A DNA stretch of 64,000 bases from Deltaproteobacteria bacterium (GCA_024102635.1 JAGFJO010000080.1:17525-81524); one strand, 5' to 3'; positions 1 through 8,725 are shown, counted from the first letter of the stretch. The notes: generated by a model from the sequence alone, not told the origin. Program-made: numbers and translations.

Positions 1-169
1 GATACTCGTGGCCGTCGGCGCTGCTCCCCTTCACCGCAACAAAAACAGTTCCCGGACCGGCCTCTAAACTCGACGATACTACGCGGTGAATAACCGCATC
101 GACATTTGGCAGGCTGCGCTGCTCTGCATCTAACAGTTGCGAAATCTCTAGTAGGGTAAGCGGACTCAT
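1..169 (-). CDS. Mur ligase N-terminus (MurE or MurF), partial
   Basis: This gene runs off the left edge; only about 56 N-terminal codons are visible, starting at the ATG at 169. The visible protein contains the Mur-ligase entry motif in which a PGTVFVAVKG stretch is followed by DGHEY, the uridine-nucleotide-binding N-terminal domain of MurE and MurF. The usual DSR just before it is replaced by SSS. These enzymes add an amino acid or dipeptide to UDP-MurNAc-peptide in the cytoplasm. Its position downstream of mraZ-rsmH-ftsL-ftsI makes MurE the more likely identity, but MurF cannot be excluded from this fragment. No strong SD is visible. Confidence 0.75.
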   Translation of the reverse strand, partial: MSPLTLLEISQLLDAEQRSLPNVDAVIHRVVSSSLEAGPGTVFVAVKGSSADGHEY

Positions 170-275
170 AGCAGTTCTTTAGGCGCACTATACGCAAGTG
201 TCAAAGATGCTCATGATGAGGGAAAAACGCAAGTTTAGAGAACCGAAAGGGTCCAATACGCGAGGCTTCACTAAG

Positions 276-734
276 CTAAATTTCGCCTATCAAAGAGTCT
301 TTGCCACAGCTAACACCGCGATCTCTCAGGAAAGCTACGAACGCTCTTAAGGTGGTGTCGCTAATATGATGCTCTGCGCCCTCGGCATCTATTTCCGCCA
401 CGTCCGGGGGCACCCCGAGCATAAGAAGAAATTGTACAACTATGCGGTGCCTCTCCTTGGACGCAAGCGCAAGCCGCTCCCCCTTGGGAGTTAGAGTGAC
501 TGGCATTTTGCGAGCCGTCCTCAGATACCCCTCTTGCGACAACCTCCGTATGGTCCGGAGCGCTGTGACATGCGATATGCCCAGATGTTTAGCTATCTCT
601 CCGGTCCGGGCTTCTCCCTTGGCCTTTATTAGATCCAGAACTAGCTCAGTGTAATCCTCGGCAGCTTCAAGGCTGTGCTGCTTGCGAGTCGCACTGAAGC
701 GCCGGGCGTGTCGCTTTATCTCCCTTTTCGCCAT
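276..734 (-). CDS. mntR: MntR-type manganese-responsive transcriptional repressor (DtxR family)
   Basis: A 152-residue protein from the ATG at 734; an in-frame GTG at 791 would add 19 residues but would swallow the promoter and operator. It has a winged helix-turn-helix (EIAKHLGISHVTALRTIRRL, about residues 44-63) and a dimerisation/metal-binding half with a DAEGAEHHIS motif, as in the MntR branch of the DtxR family. Length matches E. coli MntR (155 aa). The family represses metal importers when Mn(II) is bound. It is divergent from an outer-membrane barrel gene, and the shared intergenic region carries two TAGC-N4-GCTA palindromes, so autoregulation and control of the barrel are likely. It lies inside the dcw cluster, where it is not usually found. 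Confidence 0.85.
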   Translation of the reverse strand: MAKREIKRHARRFSATRKQHSLEAAEDYTELVLDLIKAKGEARTGEIAKHLGISHVTALRTIRRLSQEGYLRTARKMPVTLTPKGERLALASKERHRIVVQFLLMLGVPPDVAEIDAEGAEHHISDTTLRAFVAFLRDRGVSCGKDSLIGEI

Positions 735-761
735 TGTGTGATATTCCAGCTCTATTAACGC

Positions 762-814
762 TTGACTTGTAGCATATGCTACGTTATCCACACTGTCAAA
801 GTAGCATTGGCTAC
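762..814. promoter_or_regulatory. Two MntR-box-like palindromes over divergent promoters
   Basis: Site 1 (769-782) is the perfect palindrome GTAGCATATGCTAC; site 2 (801-814) is GTAGCATTGGCTAC, with the same GTAGC/GCTAC arms. Their centres are 32 bp apart, about three helical turns. The core TAGC-N4-GCTA is that of the enterobacterial MntR box. On the minus strand TTGACA (799-794), a 17-bp spacer and TATGCT (776-771) form a promoter for mntR whose -10 lies in site 1. On the plus strand TTGACT (762-767), 17 bp and TATCCA (785-790) form a weaker promoter for the barrel gene, with site 1 in the spacer. Binding at site 1 would block both. Confidence 0.7.
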
Positions 815-850
815 ATTTAACTATCCACCTCTCTGTTCAAGGAGCCTCTC

Positions 851-1660
851 ATGCACAAATTTGATACCTTCATTCTGTGCGGCCTTCTCTCTCTTAATCT
901 CCCGGCCGCATTACATGCAGAGAGCGGACCACTCGGATGGGGCGATCCAGAGATCAAGCAGGAGATGGAGACCGATAGGCCTGACTTCACCGAGGGTACT
1001 CAACCTATTTCGCCCGGACATCTGCAGATCGAGACCGGCTACACCTACACTTACGACGGCGGCGGGGGGCAGAGGCTTGAAGAGCACACTTTGCCGGAAC
1101 TGCTTGCAAGAATCGGAGCTTTTGAGGAACTCGAGCTGCGCATTGCATGGGCCGGATATATCTCGCAGCAACACGGGGCAATCGACGAAAGCGGCGTCAG
1201 CGATTTTTCTCTTGGGTTCAAACATCGAGTTCTCAATCAGGACGATTGGATGCCTGACCTTTCCTACATAGGCGAGCTTTCTATCCCGGCAGGCAGCAGC
1301 GGCCTAACTTCCGGCGCAGTAGAGCCGGCCTTCAAGCTATTGTGGGCCTACGGCCTCGATAGGTACTCCGTGGCGGGGAACCTTAACTTGGCCGCTCTGC
1401 AGGGCGAAGATGAGAGGTATCTCGAAGTTTCAAGCTCACTTGCTTTCGGCGCTGACCTGACGCAGCACTTTGGCACTTACGTCGAATATTTCGGATTGTA
1501 CCCTGCGGAGCAAGTTGTCGAAGAAGACGAGCACTATCTAAACGGGGGGTTCACCTGGTCCGTTAGTCCCGATTTTCAACTCGACCTTCGCACAGGATTT
1601 GGACTGAACGGAGATGCCATTGATTTATTTACCGGAGCCGGTTTTGCCGCGCGAATCTGA
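851..1660 (+). CDS. Outer-membrane beta-barrel, transporter (MetA/phenol-degradation) family, putative Mn channel
   Basis: A 269-residue exported protein with an AAGGAG SD at 839-844. A signal peptide covers residues 1 to about 23, with a likely cut after ALHA. Directly after it comes the ETDRPDFTEGTQPI motif, followed by a G-LQIETGYTYTYD strand, which is the signature of the outer-membrane 'transporter' family related to the MetA-pathway phenol-degradation barrels. The rest shows alternating aromatic beta-strand texture. The family has no firm substrate. Two MntR-like boxes sit between it and the divergent mntR, so I infer a manganese-repressed outer-membrane pore, analogous in role (not shown to be homologous) to MnoP of Bradyrhizobium. 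Its end is only 14 bp from the end of ftsI. Confidence 0.75.
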   Translation: MHKFDTFILCGLLSLNLPAALHAESGPLGWGDPEIKQEMETDRPDFTEGTQPISPGHLQIETGYTYTYDGGGGQRLEEHTLPELLARIGAFEELELRIAWAGYISQQHGAIDESGVSDFSLGFKHRVLNQDDWMPDLSYIGELSIPAGSSGLTSGAVEPAFKLLWAYGLDRYSVAGNLNLAALQGEDERYLEVSSSLAFGADLTQHFGTYVEYFGLYPAEQVVEEDEHYLNGGFTWSVSPDFQLDLRTGFGLNGDAIDLFTGAGFAARI

Positions 1661-1674
1661 TGAGTAACAATGGA

Positions 1675-3516
1675 CTACGAGCTGCGAAAAGCCGCTGGCA
1701 GCAACCCCTCCGAATCATCGCCGGCGAAGGGCCGGATGGGGATACGCTGCAGCCCGCTTCCTAAGCCGCTCTTGGTGGTTAGAAGGTGCAGGGTGCGCTG
1801 CATGATCCTCTTGAATACCGGCGCGGCCAACGTTCCTCCGTAAATCGAACCGGCGTTAGGTTCATCAATAATTACCAACAACACGAATGTTCGAGGTACT
1901 CCGAGGGCTGCCCCGTCCGTAAAACCCACAAATGAAGCCATGTAAGCGCCCGGCAGGTAGCCTCGCCCGTTAAGATTCGGCTTTTGAGCTGTTCCGGTTT
2001 TACCGCCTACTCTAATACCTGCTATGGCAGCATTCTTTCCTGTGCCATGCTCATCTTCCACTACTCCATACATCATCTCGCGAACCGCCTCGGCTGTACG
2101 CTCAGAAATAATTCGCTTCTGTGCCAACCGGCTCCCATCCTGAACTACCTGAAGGGTTGGAAGCCTTCCTCCGTTGGCTATTACGGCAGTAGCCCTTACT
2201 ACCTGCAGCGGTGTAACCGCGATCCCTTGTCCGAACGAGTGAGTGGCAACGTCTACTTTAGCCCAGCTCTCGACCGGGCGAAGTATGCCGCTGGTTTCTC
2301 CGGGCAGAAGGTTGAGCGCTTCCTGTCCGAATCCGAAAAGGCGGAGAAACTCATACAGCTTTTGCTCTCCCATGCGCATCCCTATCTTCGTCATTCCGAT
2401 ATTCGAGGACCTCACCACCACGTCGCGGAAGGAGATGCGTTCATTTGGATGAACGTCTTTAATTGTATGGCGGCCGACAGGAAAGCGCCCGCCCTCGCAA
2501 TCGATTATCTCACGCGGAGAGGCCATCTTTGTTTCGATGGCAGCTGCCGCGACGATCGGCTTGAATATCGAACCGGGCTCGAAAACAGTCTCTAACAGCA
2601 GATTCTTAAGGTCTTTTGCCGGATCAATCTTGCCTTTATTGAAATTGACTGCCGGAGCCTGGCTTAAAGCCAGTACCTCCCCGCTTTGAGCGTCGATCAT
2701 TACGGCCATGGCGTTCTTTGCTTTTGCCGCTAGTCTGCCGGCTTCAATTTCCTCGTCGACGATAATCTGAATATCCGCATCCAATGTCAGATTAAGCGGG
2801 CTGCCTTTGGGCGGCGCGAACTCTTCGCTTTCGTCAGTCTCGACTTGGATCATATTGCCGAAAGCATCACGCACCATCCGTGTCTTGATGTTCTTTCCGT
2901 GCAGGTACTCCTCGAATACGGCCTCGATTCCCGAAAGCCCGACTCCATCTACCCCCACTTTTCCGATTAGTGTGCTGGCGGCGCTGTTATACGGATAGAA
3001 TCTTCGCGACTCGAGCACATGCCCGACGCCGGGCATCTTCAGGTCGCTCACTTTTTCCGCCACGGCGCGAGGTACCTGCCTGTCTACCCATACAAAGGGC
3101 TGTGAAGACTCGAGGGCCGATCGCACCCTCTCATGCTTGACCTTGAGCAGTTCTGCAATTTTTTTAGCGGTAAGCTCTCTATCTTTTACCTGACGGGGAC
3201 GCACATAAACAGAACCGGCCGGCACCGACACGGCCATCAAGCGGCCCTGCCGATCATAGATAGGACCTCTTTCAGAGGCGAGACGGATCTCTGTAAAGTG
3301 CTGCTTTATCGCCCAGTCCTGCCAGGTTTCGAAATTTGCAATTTGTAAACTAAAGAGGCGAGTAAGCAAAACCAGACTCCATACAACTGCAAAAAAGAGA
3401 ATGAACCACATCCTTACTCGCCTACAGCGCGGGGTCAGCATCCCCGAGCGAATGCATTTGGACTTGAGGGAAAAACTACCGAGATCTGTTGTCTTTATGC
3501 AGCTACCTGGCCTCAA
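1675..3516 (-). CDS. ftsI: Peptidoglycan D,D-transpeptidase FtsI (PBP3, division class B PBP)
   Basis: A 613-residue class B penicillin-binding protein. One membrane segment lies at about residues 36-57, then a dimerisation domain (ERGPIYDRQGRLMA), then the transpeptidase domain with S316-I-F-K319, S370-S-N372 and K506-T-G508, the complete active-site triad. It cross-links septal peptidoglycan in the periplasm. No PASTA domain follows. The TTG at 3516 has a TAGGAG SD at good spacing; an ATG at 3441 is the alternative. It follows ftsL by 49 bp in the dcw operon. The downstream Mur ligase is separated from it by the divergent mntR/barrel pair, which breaks the usual ftsI-murE junction. Confidence 0.93.
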   Translation of the reverse strand: MRPGSCIKTTDLGSFSLKSKCIRSGMLTPRCRRVRMWFILFFAVVWSLVLLTRLFSLQIANFETWQDWAIKQHFTEIRLASERGPIYDRQGRLMAVSVPAGSVYVRPRQVKDRELTAKKIAELLKVKHERVRSALESSQPFVWVDRQVPRAVAEKVSDLKMPGVGHVLESRRFYPYNSAASTLIGKVGVDGVGLSGIEAVFEEYLHGKNIKTRMVRDAFGNMIQVETDESEEFAPPKGSPLNLTLDADIQIIVDEEIEAGRLAAKAKNAMAVMIDAQSGEVLALSQAPAVNFNKGKIDPAKDLKNLLLETVFEPGSIFKPIVAAAAIETKMASPREIIDCEGGRFPVGRHTIKDVHPNERISFRDVVVRSSNIGMTKIGMRMGEQKLYEFLRLFGFGQEALNLLPGETSGILRPVESWAKVDVATHSFGQGIAVTPLQVVRATAVIANGGRLPTLQVVQDGSRLAQKRIISERTAEAVREMMYGVVEDEHGTGKNAAIAGIRVGGKTGTAQKPNLNGRGYLPGAYMASFVGFTDGAALGVPRTFVLLVIIDEPNAGSIYGGTLAAPVFKRIMQRTLHLLTTKSGLGSGLQRIPIRPFAGDDSEGLLPAAFRSS

Positions 3517-3565
3517 CGCCGATTCTCCTATCTATGAGTGGAATGCGAAAAAGCCATACTGACTT

Positions 3566-3883
3566 CTAATTAATAATGCGCCTTGCCTGCCTCGGATCCA
3601 GAGGCCGCAGCCCAAGCTGCACGGCGGCTTTATCCGCCAGATTATCGGCGCGTTTTACCACGGAGATCTGCAATTCCAGTTCACGCCGTTGCATATCGAG
3701 ATCCATAGTTAACTGACGCTCCTTGGCTATCTGGTAACCTAGGCTGGTACATTCAATACGCAGCCAAACCTTAAAAGCCAGACAAACCAGCAGCACGAGT
3801 GCGGCAATTATCTGCACCCGTACCGAGACAACCAAGGAGCGTCTCTTGGAATAAACCTTTTGGTAATCAAGACAAACCGACAT
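3566..3883 (-). CDS. ftsL: FtsL-like cell-division protein
   Basis: A 105-residue bitopic protein: short basic cytoplasmic tail, one membrane segment at about residues 20-42, then a periplasmic heptad-rich coiled coil (about 50-85) ending in LGLRPLDPRQARRI. This LGL-x-PLDP ending is typical of FtsL, which forms the FtsQLB complex that activates FtsWI. Sequence alone is weakly diagnostic; the position between rsmH (23 bp upstream) and ftsI (49 bp downstream) makes the call. A GGGAG SD precedes the ATG at 3883. Confidence 0.8.
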   Translation of the reverse strand: MSVCLDYQKVYSKRRSLVVSVRVQIIAALVLLVCLAFKVWLRIECTSLGYQIAKERQLTMDLDMQRRELELQISVVKRADNLADKAAVQLGLRPLDPRQARRIIN

Positions 3884-3906
3884 CTCAAAATTCTCCCGTT
3901 TCCCGG

Positions 3907-4818
3907 CTATTCAAATTCAAATACCCGCAGCCTCGCACTGCGGGCAGCCGGATTCTCTCGCAGTTCATCCGCTTGCGGCACAACCGCCTTTTTTGTAATC
4001 ATTTTGCCTAAAGGCTTCTCCTTTCTCGGGCCGCGCCATAAAGCCGGATATCTTCCTTGCGACTGCCACTGCCGCATCTTGTGCGCCACCACCTTATCTT
4101 CGAGTGAGTGGAAACTAATTACCGCCAGCCGCCCCTTAGGTTTAATAAGTTTAGGCACGGTATCGAGCAGCGCTTCGAGCTCTTCGAACTCACGATTCAC
4201 AGCTATTCGGATGGCTTGGAATACCACCGTAGCTGGGTTGCCTTTCTTTTCACGGTACCTGCCCTTAAGCGCATGAGAAACGGTCTCCGACAATTTATCA
4301 GTGGACTTGATTGGGCGCGCTTTAATGATAGCCGCAGCAATGGGAACAGCTTCCTTACCCACACCGCCTTTCCGCAGCACGGTTACAAGTTCTCTCTGCG
4401 TAGTCTTGTTGACTACATGAGATGCCGACATCTCTTGGCTCTCATCCATTCGCATGTCGAGCGGAGTTTTGTCGGAAAACGAGAAACCACGGGATTCTTT
4501 AAGTTGGTCGGTAGAGAGGCCCAAATCCGCAAGTATGCCATCAAATTTTTCCCCTTTCAGCGCGTCCTTCAGCTCGGAGAAGGTGCTGTGCATAATCCGG
4601 CATCGCTCCGCAGAGTTCTCAAAACGGCGATTGGCGCGGATAATCGCGCGGGCGTCGCGGTCGGCGGCTACCACGGAGACCGTGCTGTTGGCATTAAGCA
4701 GCGCCTGCACGTGCCCTCCTCCACCAAGTGTGCAATCGAGGAATCTGCCTCCGTGAGCGGCCCTGAGGAGCTCTACTACCTCCTCTTTCAACACCGATAT
4801 GTGACAACTCTGCTCCAT
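3907..4818 (-). CDS. rsmH: 16S rRNA (cytosine-1402-N4)-methyltransferase RsmH
   Basis: A 303-residue protein, normal for RsmH/MraW. The N-terminus has HISVLKEEVVELL and the SAM-binding loop DCTLGGGGH (about residues 28-36). Further on come ILADLGLSTDQL and the family's C-terminal block ISFHSLEDKVV. It N4-methylates C1402 in the 16S rRNA decoding centre in the cytoplasm. It lies 39 bp downstream of mraZ and 23 bp upstream of ftsL, the standard dcw order. Confidence 0.95.
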   Translation of the reverse strand: MEQSCHISVLKEEVVELLRAAHGGRFLDCTLGGGGHVQALLNANSTVSVVAADRDARAIIRANRRFENSAERCRIMHSTFSELKDALKGEKFDGILADLGLSTDQLKESRGFSFSDKTPLDMRMDESQEMSASHVVNKTTQRELVTVLRKGGVGKEAVPIAAAIIKARPIKSTDKLSETVSHALKGRYREKKGNPATVVFQAIRIAVNREFEELEALLDTVPKLIKPKGRLAVISFHSLEDKVVAHKMRQWQSQGRYPALWRGPRKEKPLGKMITKKAVVPQADELRENPAARSARLRVFEFE

Positions 4819-4857
4819 GCAAATATCCGTAGTTCAAAGTGGAGTTACCAGGCCGTC

Positions 4858-5379
4858 TCATAAATCGACCTCCGCGAATATCTCCGGGTCTTCCATCAAA
4901 GCCTGTTCCGCCGAATTGAAAACCATCTCCCAAACCCTTCTATCCCACACTCTGAAGCCGTGAATGGATGCGGTAAATGAGACCTCCCTCTCTATTCCCG
5001 CATACGCCCTGAGATAGGAAGGAATTAGAATTCTTCCGCTACCATCAATAGGACACTGGCAAGCGCGGCTCAGATAAAAGTTCTCAAGCTTCTGCAGCTT
5101 GGAGCTGAAGCGGCTTTTAGTCCGCAGCTTTCTTTCAAAATCCAGCCATGCCGGTATCGAGAACCCCTCCAGGCAGCGGGCGCCCTCGGAGATATAGTTG
5201 GTCAGCACTAGTCCTGGACTGCCGGCCTCATCAAGTACCCGCCGAAATTCGGCCGGCAAACTTACCCGCCCCTTCTCATCAATGCTGTGAGTAAAGTTGC
5301 CGTAGAATGAACTGAAGGCGCTCGAATCCGGTGTCTCGGACTGCGAGTCTTTAGTTGCTTCTGTTCCGGCTTTTTTCAT
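4858..5379 (-). CDS. mraZ: Transcriptional regulator MraZ
   Basis: Two SpoVT-AbrB-type half domains. The first begins FYGNFTHSIDEKGRVSLP, a diagnostic MraZ block. The second contains CPIDGSGRILIPSYLR. MraZ represses the dcw promoter by binding repeated GTGGG boxes upstream of its own gene, and three such boxes are present here. About 25 extra residues, rich in Ser, Glu and Lys, precede the first domain; most family members start right at the FYGNF block. I chose the ATG at 5379; a TTG at 5388 would add three residues. No convincing SD is visible for either. Confidence 0.92.
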   Translation of the reverse strand: MKKAGTEATKDSQSETPDSSAFSSFYGNFTHSIDEKGRVSLPAEFRRVLDEAGSPGLVLTNYISEGARCLEGFSIPAWLDFERKLRTKSRFSSKLQKLENFYLSRACQCPIDGSGRILIPSYLRAYAGIEREVSFTASIHGFRVWDRRVWEMVFNSAEQALMEDPEIFAEVDL

Positions 5380-5414
5380 TTGATTCAACTACTTAAGCCA
5401 AATCGAGAGGGCCA

Positions 5415-5476
5415 TGCCACTGATTCCCACTTTATCCCACTTCACGAGAGTATAGGAAAAGCGTTTGCCGGGTCAA
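5415..5476 (-). promoter_or_regulatory. dcw promoter with three MraZ boxes at 10-bp period
   Basis: On the minus strand TTGACC (5476-5471), a 16-bp spacer and TATACT (5454-5449) form a good sigma-70 promoter. Just downstream of the expected start come three direct repeats, GTGGGATAAA, GTGGGAATCA and GTGGCATGGC, whose GTGG starts lie at 5440, 5430 and 5420, exactly 10 bp apart. This is the layout known for MraZ binding sites, so mraZ-rsmH-ftsL-ftsI is probably autorepressed by MraZ. Confidence 0.8.
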
Positions 5477-5596
5477 GCTAAATTAGCCTCAAAGCGCTGA
5501 AATTTCACTATTTTAAGAGACTTAAAGGAAAGGCCGGAGGATTTGAGACGTTTAGATCTGTTTAGCAAGCCATAGAGAGGCTCCCCTATTTTGCTT

Positions 5597-6925
5597 CTAC
5601 AGGTACCCTAGAGTTTTCAATTCGCGGATCATCTCTTCGTTCTCGGGCACTTCACTAACTGAGTGCCTCTCGGTTAATTTCAAAATCGAAAGATAGGTCT
5701 TTTGTGCCGCATCGAATACCGGATTCTCTTTGATCGCATCGGTCAGAAGCGGTTTTAATTCCAGTGGATCGGAGCGCAGCTCGAAAAGGTCAGCTTTGCT
5801 CCACCCTAGTAGTGAGTCAAGGCGCAGGCCCTTGTCAGGATCGTACTCAAGTATCAGGCGCTGGCCCTTCGCTGTAGTGAACGCCTTCAAGTTATAGTGC
5901 CTAAAAATCTCGGTCGTTACTCCGCCTCGCGCCTTTAATCTCTCCTGATCCATAAGCGAGAGGCCTTGAAAGTCCGGAGACGGTTCGAGCTTTAATAAAT
6001 CAACAAGCGTCGGATACACATCCACTAAGCTGACCGGCTCAAGCTCCTCACCTTCGAATCCGGGGGCCTTAATAATCAACGGTATGTGAATCTCCTCGGA
6101 ATGAAGCCTGTCCCCATGCCCTAGAAAACCCCGTTCCCTGAACTGCTCGCCGTGGTCGGAGACGAACACGATTATCATCTCTTCGTAAAGACCTTGCTCT
6201 TTGAGCCAGTCAAACAGCTTGCCGATCTCCTTATCGACAAAGCGAATTTCGCCGTCATACTGCGAAATGATCTGCAGCTCAGCCTCTCCATACGGCCATC
6301 TTTTAATCGGCCCGGAGAACATCTTGTCATACGGCTTCGGCGGTTTATAGGGATCGTGAGGATCGAGGTAGTGCAGATAGAGAAAAAACGGCTTATCTTT
6401 GGGCCTTAGATCAGAGAGGTATTTGATCGCTCTCTTAGTAATGCGATCACCTTTTTCCCGTCCCGGCGAATAGTACTGCTCGAATCCCTGCTGCATGCCG
6501 TACTTTTCGCTTACCAACGGATTCGCTGTAATACCCGCTGTCGCATAACCTGCCGCCTGAAGCGCCTCCGCCAATGTAACAAAACTTTCAGGGAGCTTCG
6601 TGAAATTCCGCCCAAATTTTGATCCGCCCGGCCTAGGCATGTGCCCGTGTACGGTCGGGAAGACACTTGTAAACAGCGAAGCAACAGATGGAGGTGTCCA
6701 CGATGATGAAGAGAAAGCGTTTCGGTAGATTCTGTTTTCGGCGGCAAAGCGATCTATGTTAGGCGAGGTGTCCCGCTCGTAACCACTATAACCGAGGTGA
6801 TCTGCTCTCAGTGTGTCGACCATTACGATCAAAATATTGGGCTTCTCGTCGCTGCCCTGCCGAAGCAACACGAATATGCCTATGCCGCAGACGATCAGCG
6901 CCAACGCTAACGCTACTAGCCTCAT
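5597..6925 (-). CDS. Membrane-anchored sulfatase-like hydrolase/transferase (Thr at nucleophile position)
   Basis: A 442-residue member of the alkaline-phosphatase/sulfatase superfamily. One N-terminal membrane segment (about residues 3-21) would place the domain in the periplasm. MVDTLRADHLGYSGY carries metal ligand D37, and VSDHGEQFRERG the second metal site. The C/S-x-P-x-R formylglycine motif is replaced by WTPPSVASLFT with T77 at the nucleophile position, so it is probably not a formylglycine sulfatase; Thr is the nucleophile in phosphotransferase relatives such as EptA and LtaS. It ends ELKTLGYL, a tail shared with the two neighbouring paralogues. Its ATG overlaps the stop of the upstream membrane-protein gene (TAATG), implying translational coupling. 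Confidence 0.8.
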   Translation of the reverse strand: MRLVALALALIVCGIGIFVLLRQGSDEKPNILIVMVDTLRADHLGYSGYERDTSPNIDRFAAENRIYRNAFSSSSWTPPSVASLFTSVFPTVHGHMPRPGGSKFGRNFTKLPESFVTLAEALQAAGYATAGITANPLVSEKYGMQQGFEQYYSPGREKGDRITKRAIKYLSDLRPKDKPFFLYLHYLDPHDPYKPPKPYDKMFSGPIKRWPYGEAELQIISQYDGEIRFVDKEIGKLFDWLKEQGLYEEMIIVFVSDHGEQFRERGFLGHGDRLHSEEIHIPLIIKAPGFEGEELEPVSLVDVYPTLVDLLKLEPSPDFQGLSLMDQERLKARGGVTTEIFRHYNLKAFTTAKGQRLILEYDPDKGLRLDSLLGWSKADLFELRSDPLELKPLLTDAIKENPVFDAAQKTYLSILKLTERHSVSEVPENEEMIRELKTLGYL

Positions 6926-8715
6926 TACATTCCTTCTAGTTCCAATATTGCCACCCTCCCATTTCTATAGATCGCCGCCTTTTCCGCAAGCTGCGTTACC
7001 AAAAAGTCCTGAGGGCCAGGATCACTCAGGAACTCAGGGATTCTCTCCCCATAAGGGAGAAAATATTGCGGAGGGCTACCTTTTGAAAAATGAGAGAGGT
7101 CAACGATCAGATGTGTTACCCCGTAGTGATCCCTCAGCTCACGCAGCGGAGATAGGTCTACTCGAGAGAAATAAGCTCGCATCAAAACCTCCATTCGCTC
7201 GCGCATGCGATTCAGATATTCTTGGTGAAATGCCTGATTTATTTCGGAGGTAAGAAATACCTTGCGCCGCGAGAGGTAGGCCACATTGTTAATGACTCCC
7301 TTGGGCCAGCCCGCCACCACGCTATCAGCGGGAAGATGCGAAATGAACTGATAAAGCGGGACGAGCCCCGGTTCAGCGGTAATGTATCCCTCGTTCTCCT
7401 TCGAAGGCCCGCCTAAACATAGCAGAGCCAAAAGAGCTACTGTAGCGCAGATCGGACCCTGTAGCCGTTCACGCCTCACAAGCAGGCGGACCGCCAATAC
7501 AAGACTGCATGCAAAAGCGGTCAAAGCAATGAGTGGCACGGTATAAACTAAATACCGCTGAGGGAAAAATAGATGCGGATAAAAGGCAATTGATGCGGCA
7601 TGGGCAGCGATCGAACTTAAAGCAAAAAGAATTAATCCTCGCAGCGCCGAGGCCTGCGAAAACCGGCGCGAGAACGCGGCATAAAGGAGAAAAGCACAGG
7701 CGGCTATAAAGTATCCATTCATAAAGGCCGCCTTCTTATGGAATAAGAAGCTGCGTCGCTTGGTCTCGACAAGTCCTGCTTTTTTTATGAGCGATTCCAG
7801 GTACGGTTCCCGGCGCGGGAGAAAACTGCTCTTAATGTAACGTTGAAAGCCGCTTATATACGACATATGCGGGCCATGTTCACTGTTACCGTAGCGCCCT
7901 CCTGCGCCTACCTCAGGATAAGAGGAAGAGTCGCTCTCCGTCAGCCTTTTGCCGTACGGCTGCGTGCTTACCAATACCGGCGCTACCATAAGAACGCATA
8001 ACACCGCTGTGCCGCCCAGCAGAAATGCTGATTGCTTAAGAGAAGGAACTCCATCTTGCCCGCGCGGAATCGCAAATCTTGCAGGAAGATGCTGCGCAAT
8101 AACGGCAAAAAATAGAAGTAGCGCCAGCAATAATGCCGGTGCCGGATAGAAGCCTGCAGCCAGTACTGTCAAAAGAGCAAGCAATTTCAGCCTGCCGGAG
8201 GTAACGGCATAAAGCCCCCATGCAAGCAGCGGAAAGGCGAAGGCTCGCGAGAGGCCCCCTACCATCCTGTCGAAAAAGACCGGAGCCGGTATTGCAAATA
8301 GAAGACAGGCAAAGGCGGCCGGCCGCCCGCCTATCCGGTAAGCTGCTGCGGCAAGCCCGGCCATGGCTAAAAGCCAGAGAGGATACGGCAGAAACTTACT
8401 AAAGGTAATCGGATCCATAATCTGCGCCGCTACGAAGTAGACACCCTTCCAGAGGATCGGGGAGAGCGCCTGCAGGTAATAGTCCGTCGGATAGTCATTC
8501 TCGAAGAGAGCGCTATCGAAGTAACGAAGGAATGGCGCTATATGATGACGAGCGTCGTCGCTGTAGGAGTAAGGATCGAGCGCATACCGCAGATGCGCGG
8601 CAAGAAACGGGCCGTACAGCCAGATTATGAGCGCCAGCGCAGCCGCTGCGTATACTGCCTTCTTCAAAAGCGCGGTTCTTCCCTCGTCCTTTGAAGGAGT
8701 GCTTCCGCTTGTCAC
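6925..8715 (-). CDS. Polytopic membrane protein, possible GT-C type glycosyltransferase
   Basis: A 596-residue protein with about ten or more hydrophobic segments between residues 18 and 435, and a soluble C-terminal part of about 150 residues. The first extracytoplasmic loop contains SDDARHHIAPFLRY with D53-D54. An acidic pair in the first outside loop is a hallmark of GT-C fold, lipid-sugar-dependent glycosyltransferases, but I recognise no specific family. The GTG start at 8715 is preceded by GAGGGGAT at good spacing, overlapping the stop region of the upstream sulfatase-like gene 10 bp away. The three-gene run suggests modification of a surface glycan or lipid. Function is inferred. Confidence 0.6.
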   Translation of the reverse strand: MTSGSTPSKDEGRTALLKKAVYAAAALALIIWLYGPFLAAHLRYALDPYSYSDDARHHIAPFLRYFDSALFENDYPTDYYLQALSPILWKGVYFVAAQIMDPITFSKFLPYPLWLLAMAGLAAAAYRIGGRPAAFACLLFAIPAPVFFDRMVGGLSRAFAFPLLAWGLYAVTSGRLKLLALLTVLAAGFYPAPALLLALLLFFAVIAQHLPARFAIPRGQDGVPSLKQSAFLLGGTAVLCVLMVAPVLVSTQPYGKRLTESDSSSYPEVGAGGRYGNSEHGPHMSYISGFQRYIKSSFLPRREPYLESLIKKAGLVETKRRSFLFHKKAAFMNGYFIAACAFLLYAAFSRRFSQASALRGLILFALSSIAAHAASIAFYPHLFFPQRYLVYTVPLIALTAFACSLVLAVRLLVRRERLQGPICATVALLALLCLGGPSKENEGYITAEPGLVPLYQFISHLPADSVVAGWPKGVINNVAYLSRRKVFLTSEINQAFHQEYLNRMRERMEVLMRAYFSRVDLSPLRELRDHYGVTHLIVDLSHFSKGSPPQYFLPYGERIPEFLSDPGPQDFLVTQLAEKAAIYRNGRVAILELEGM

Positions 8716-8725
8716 TTTAATCCCC

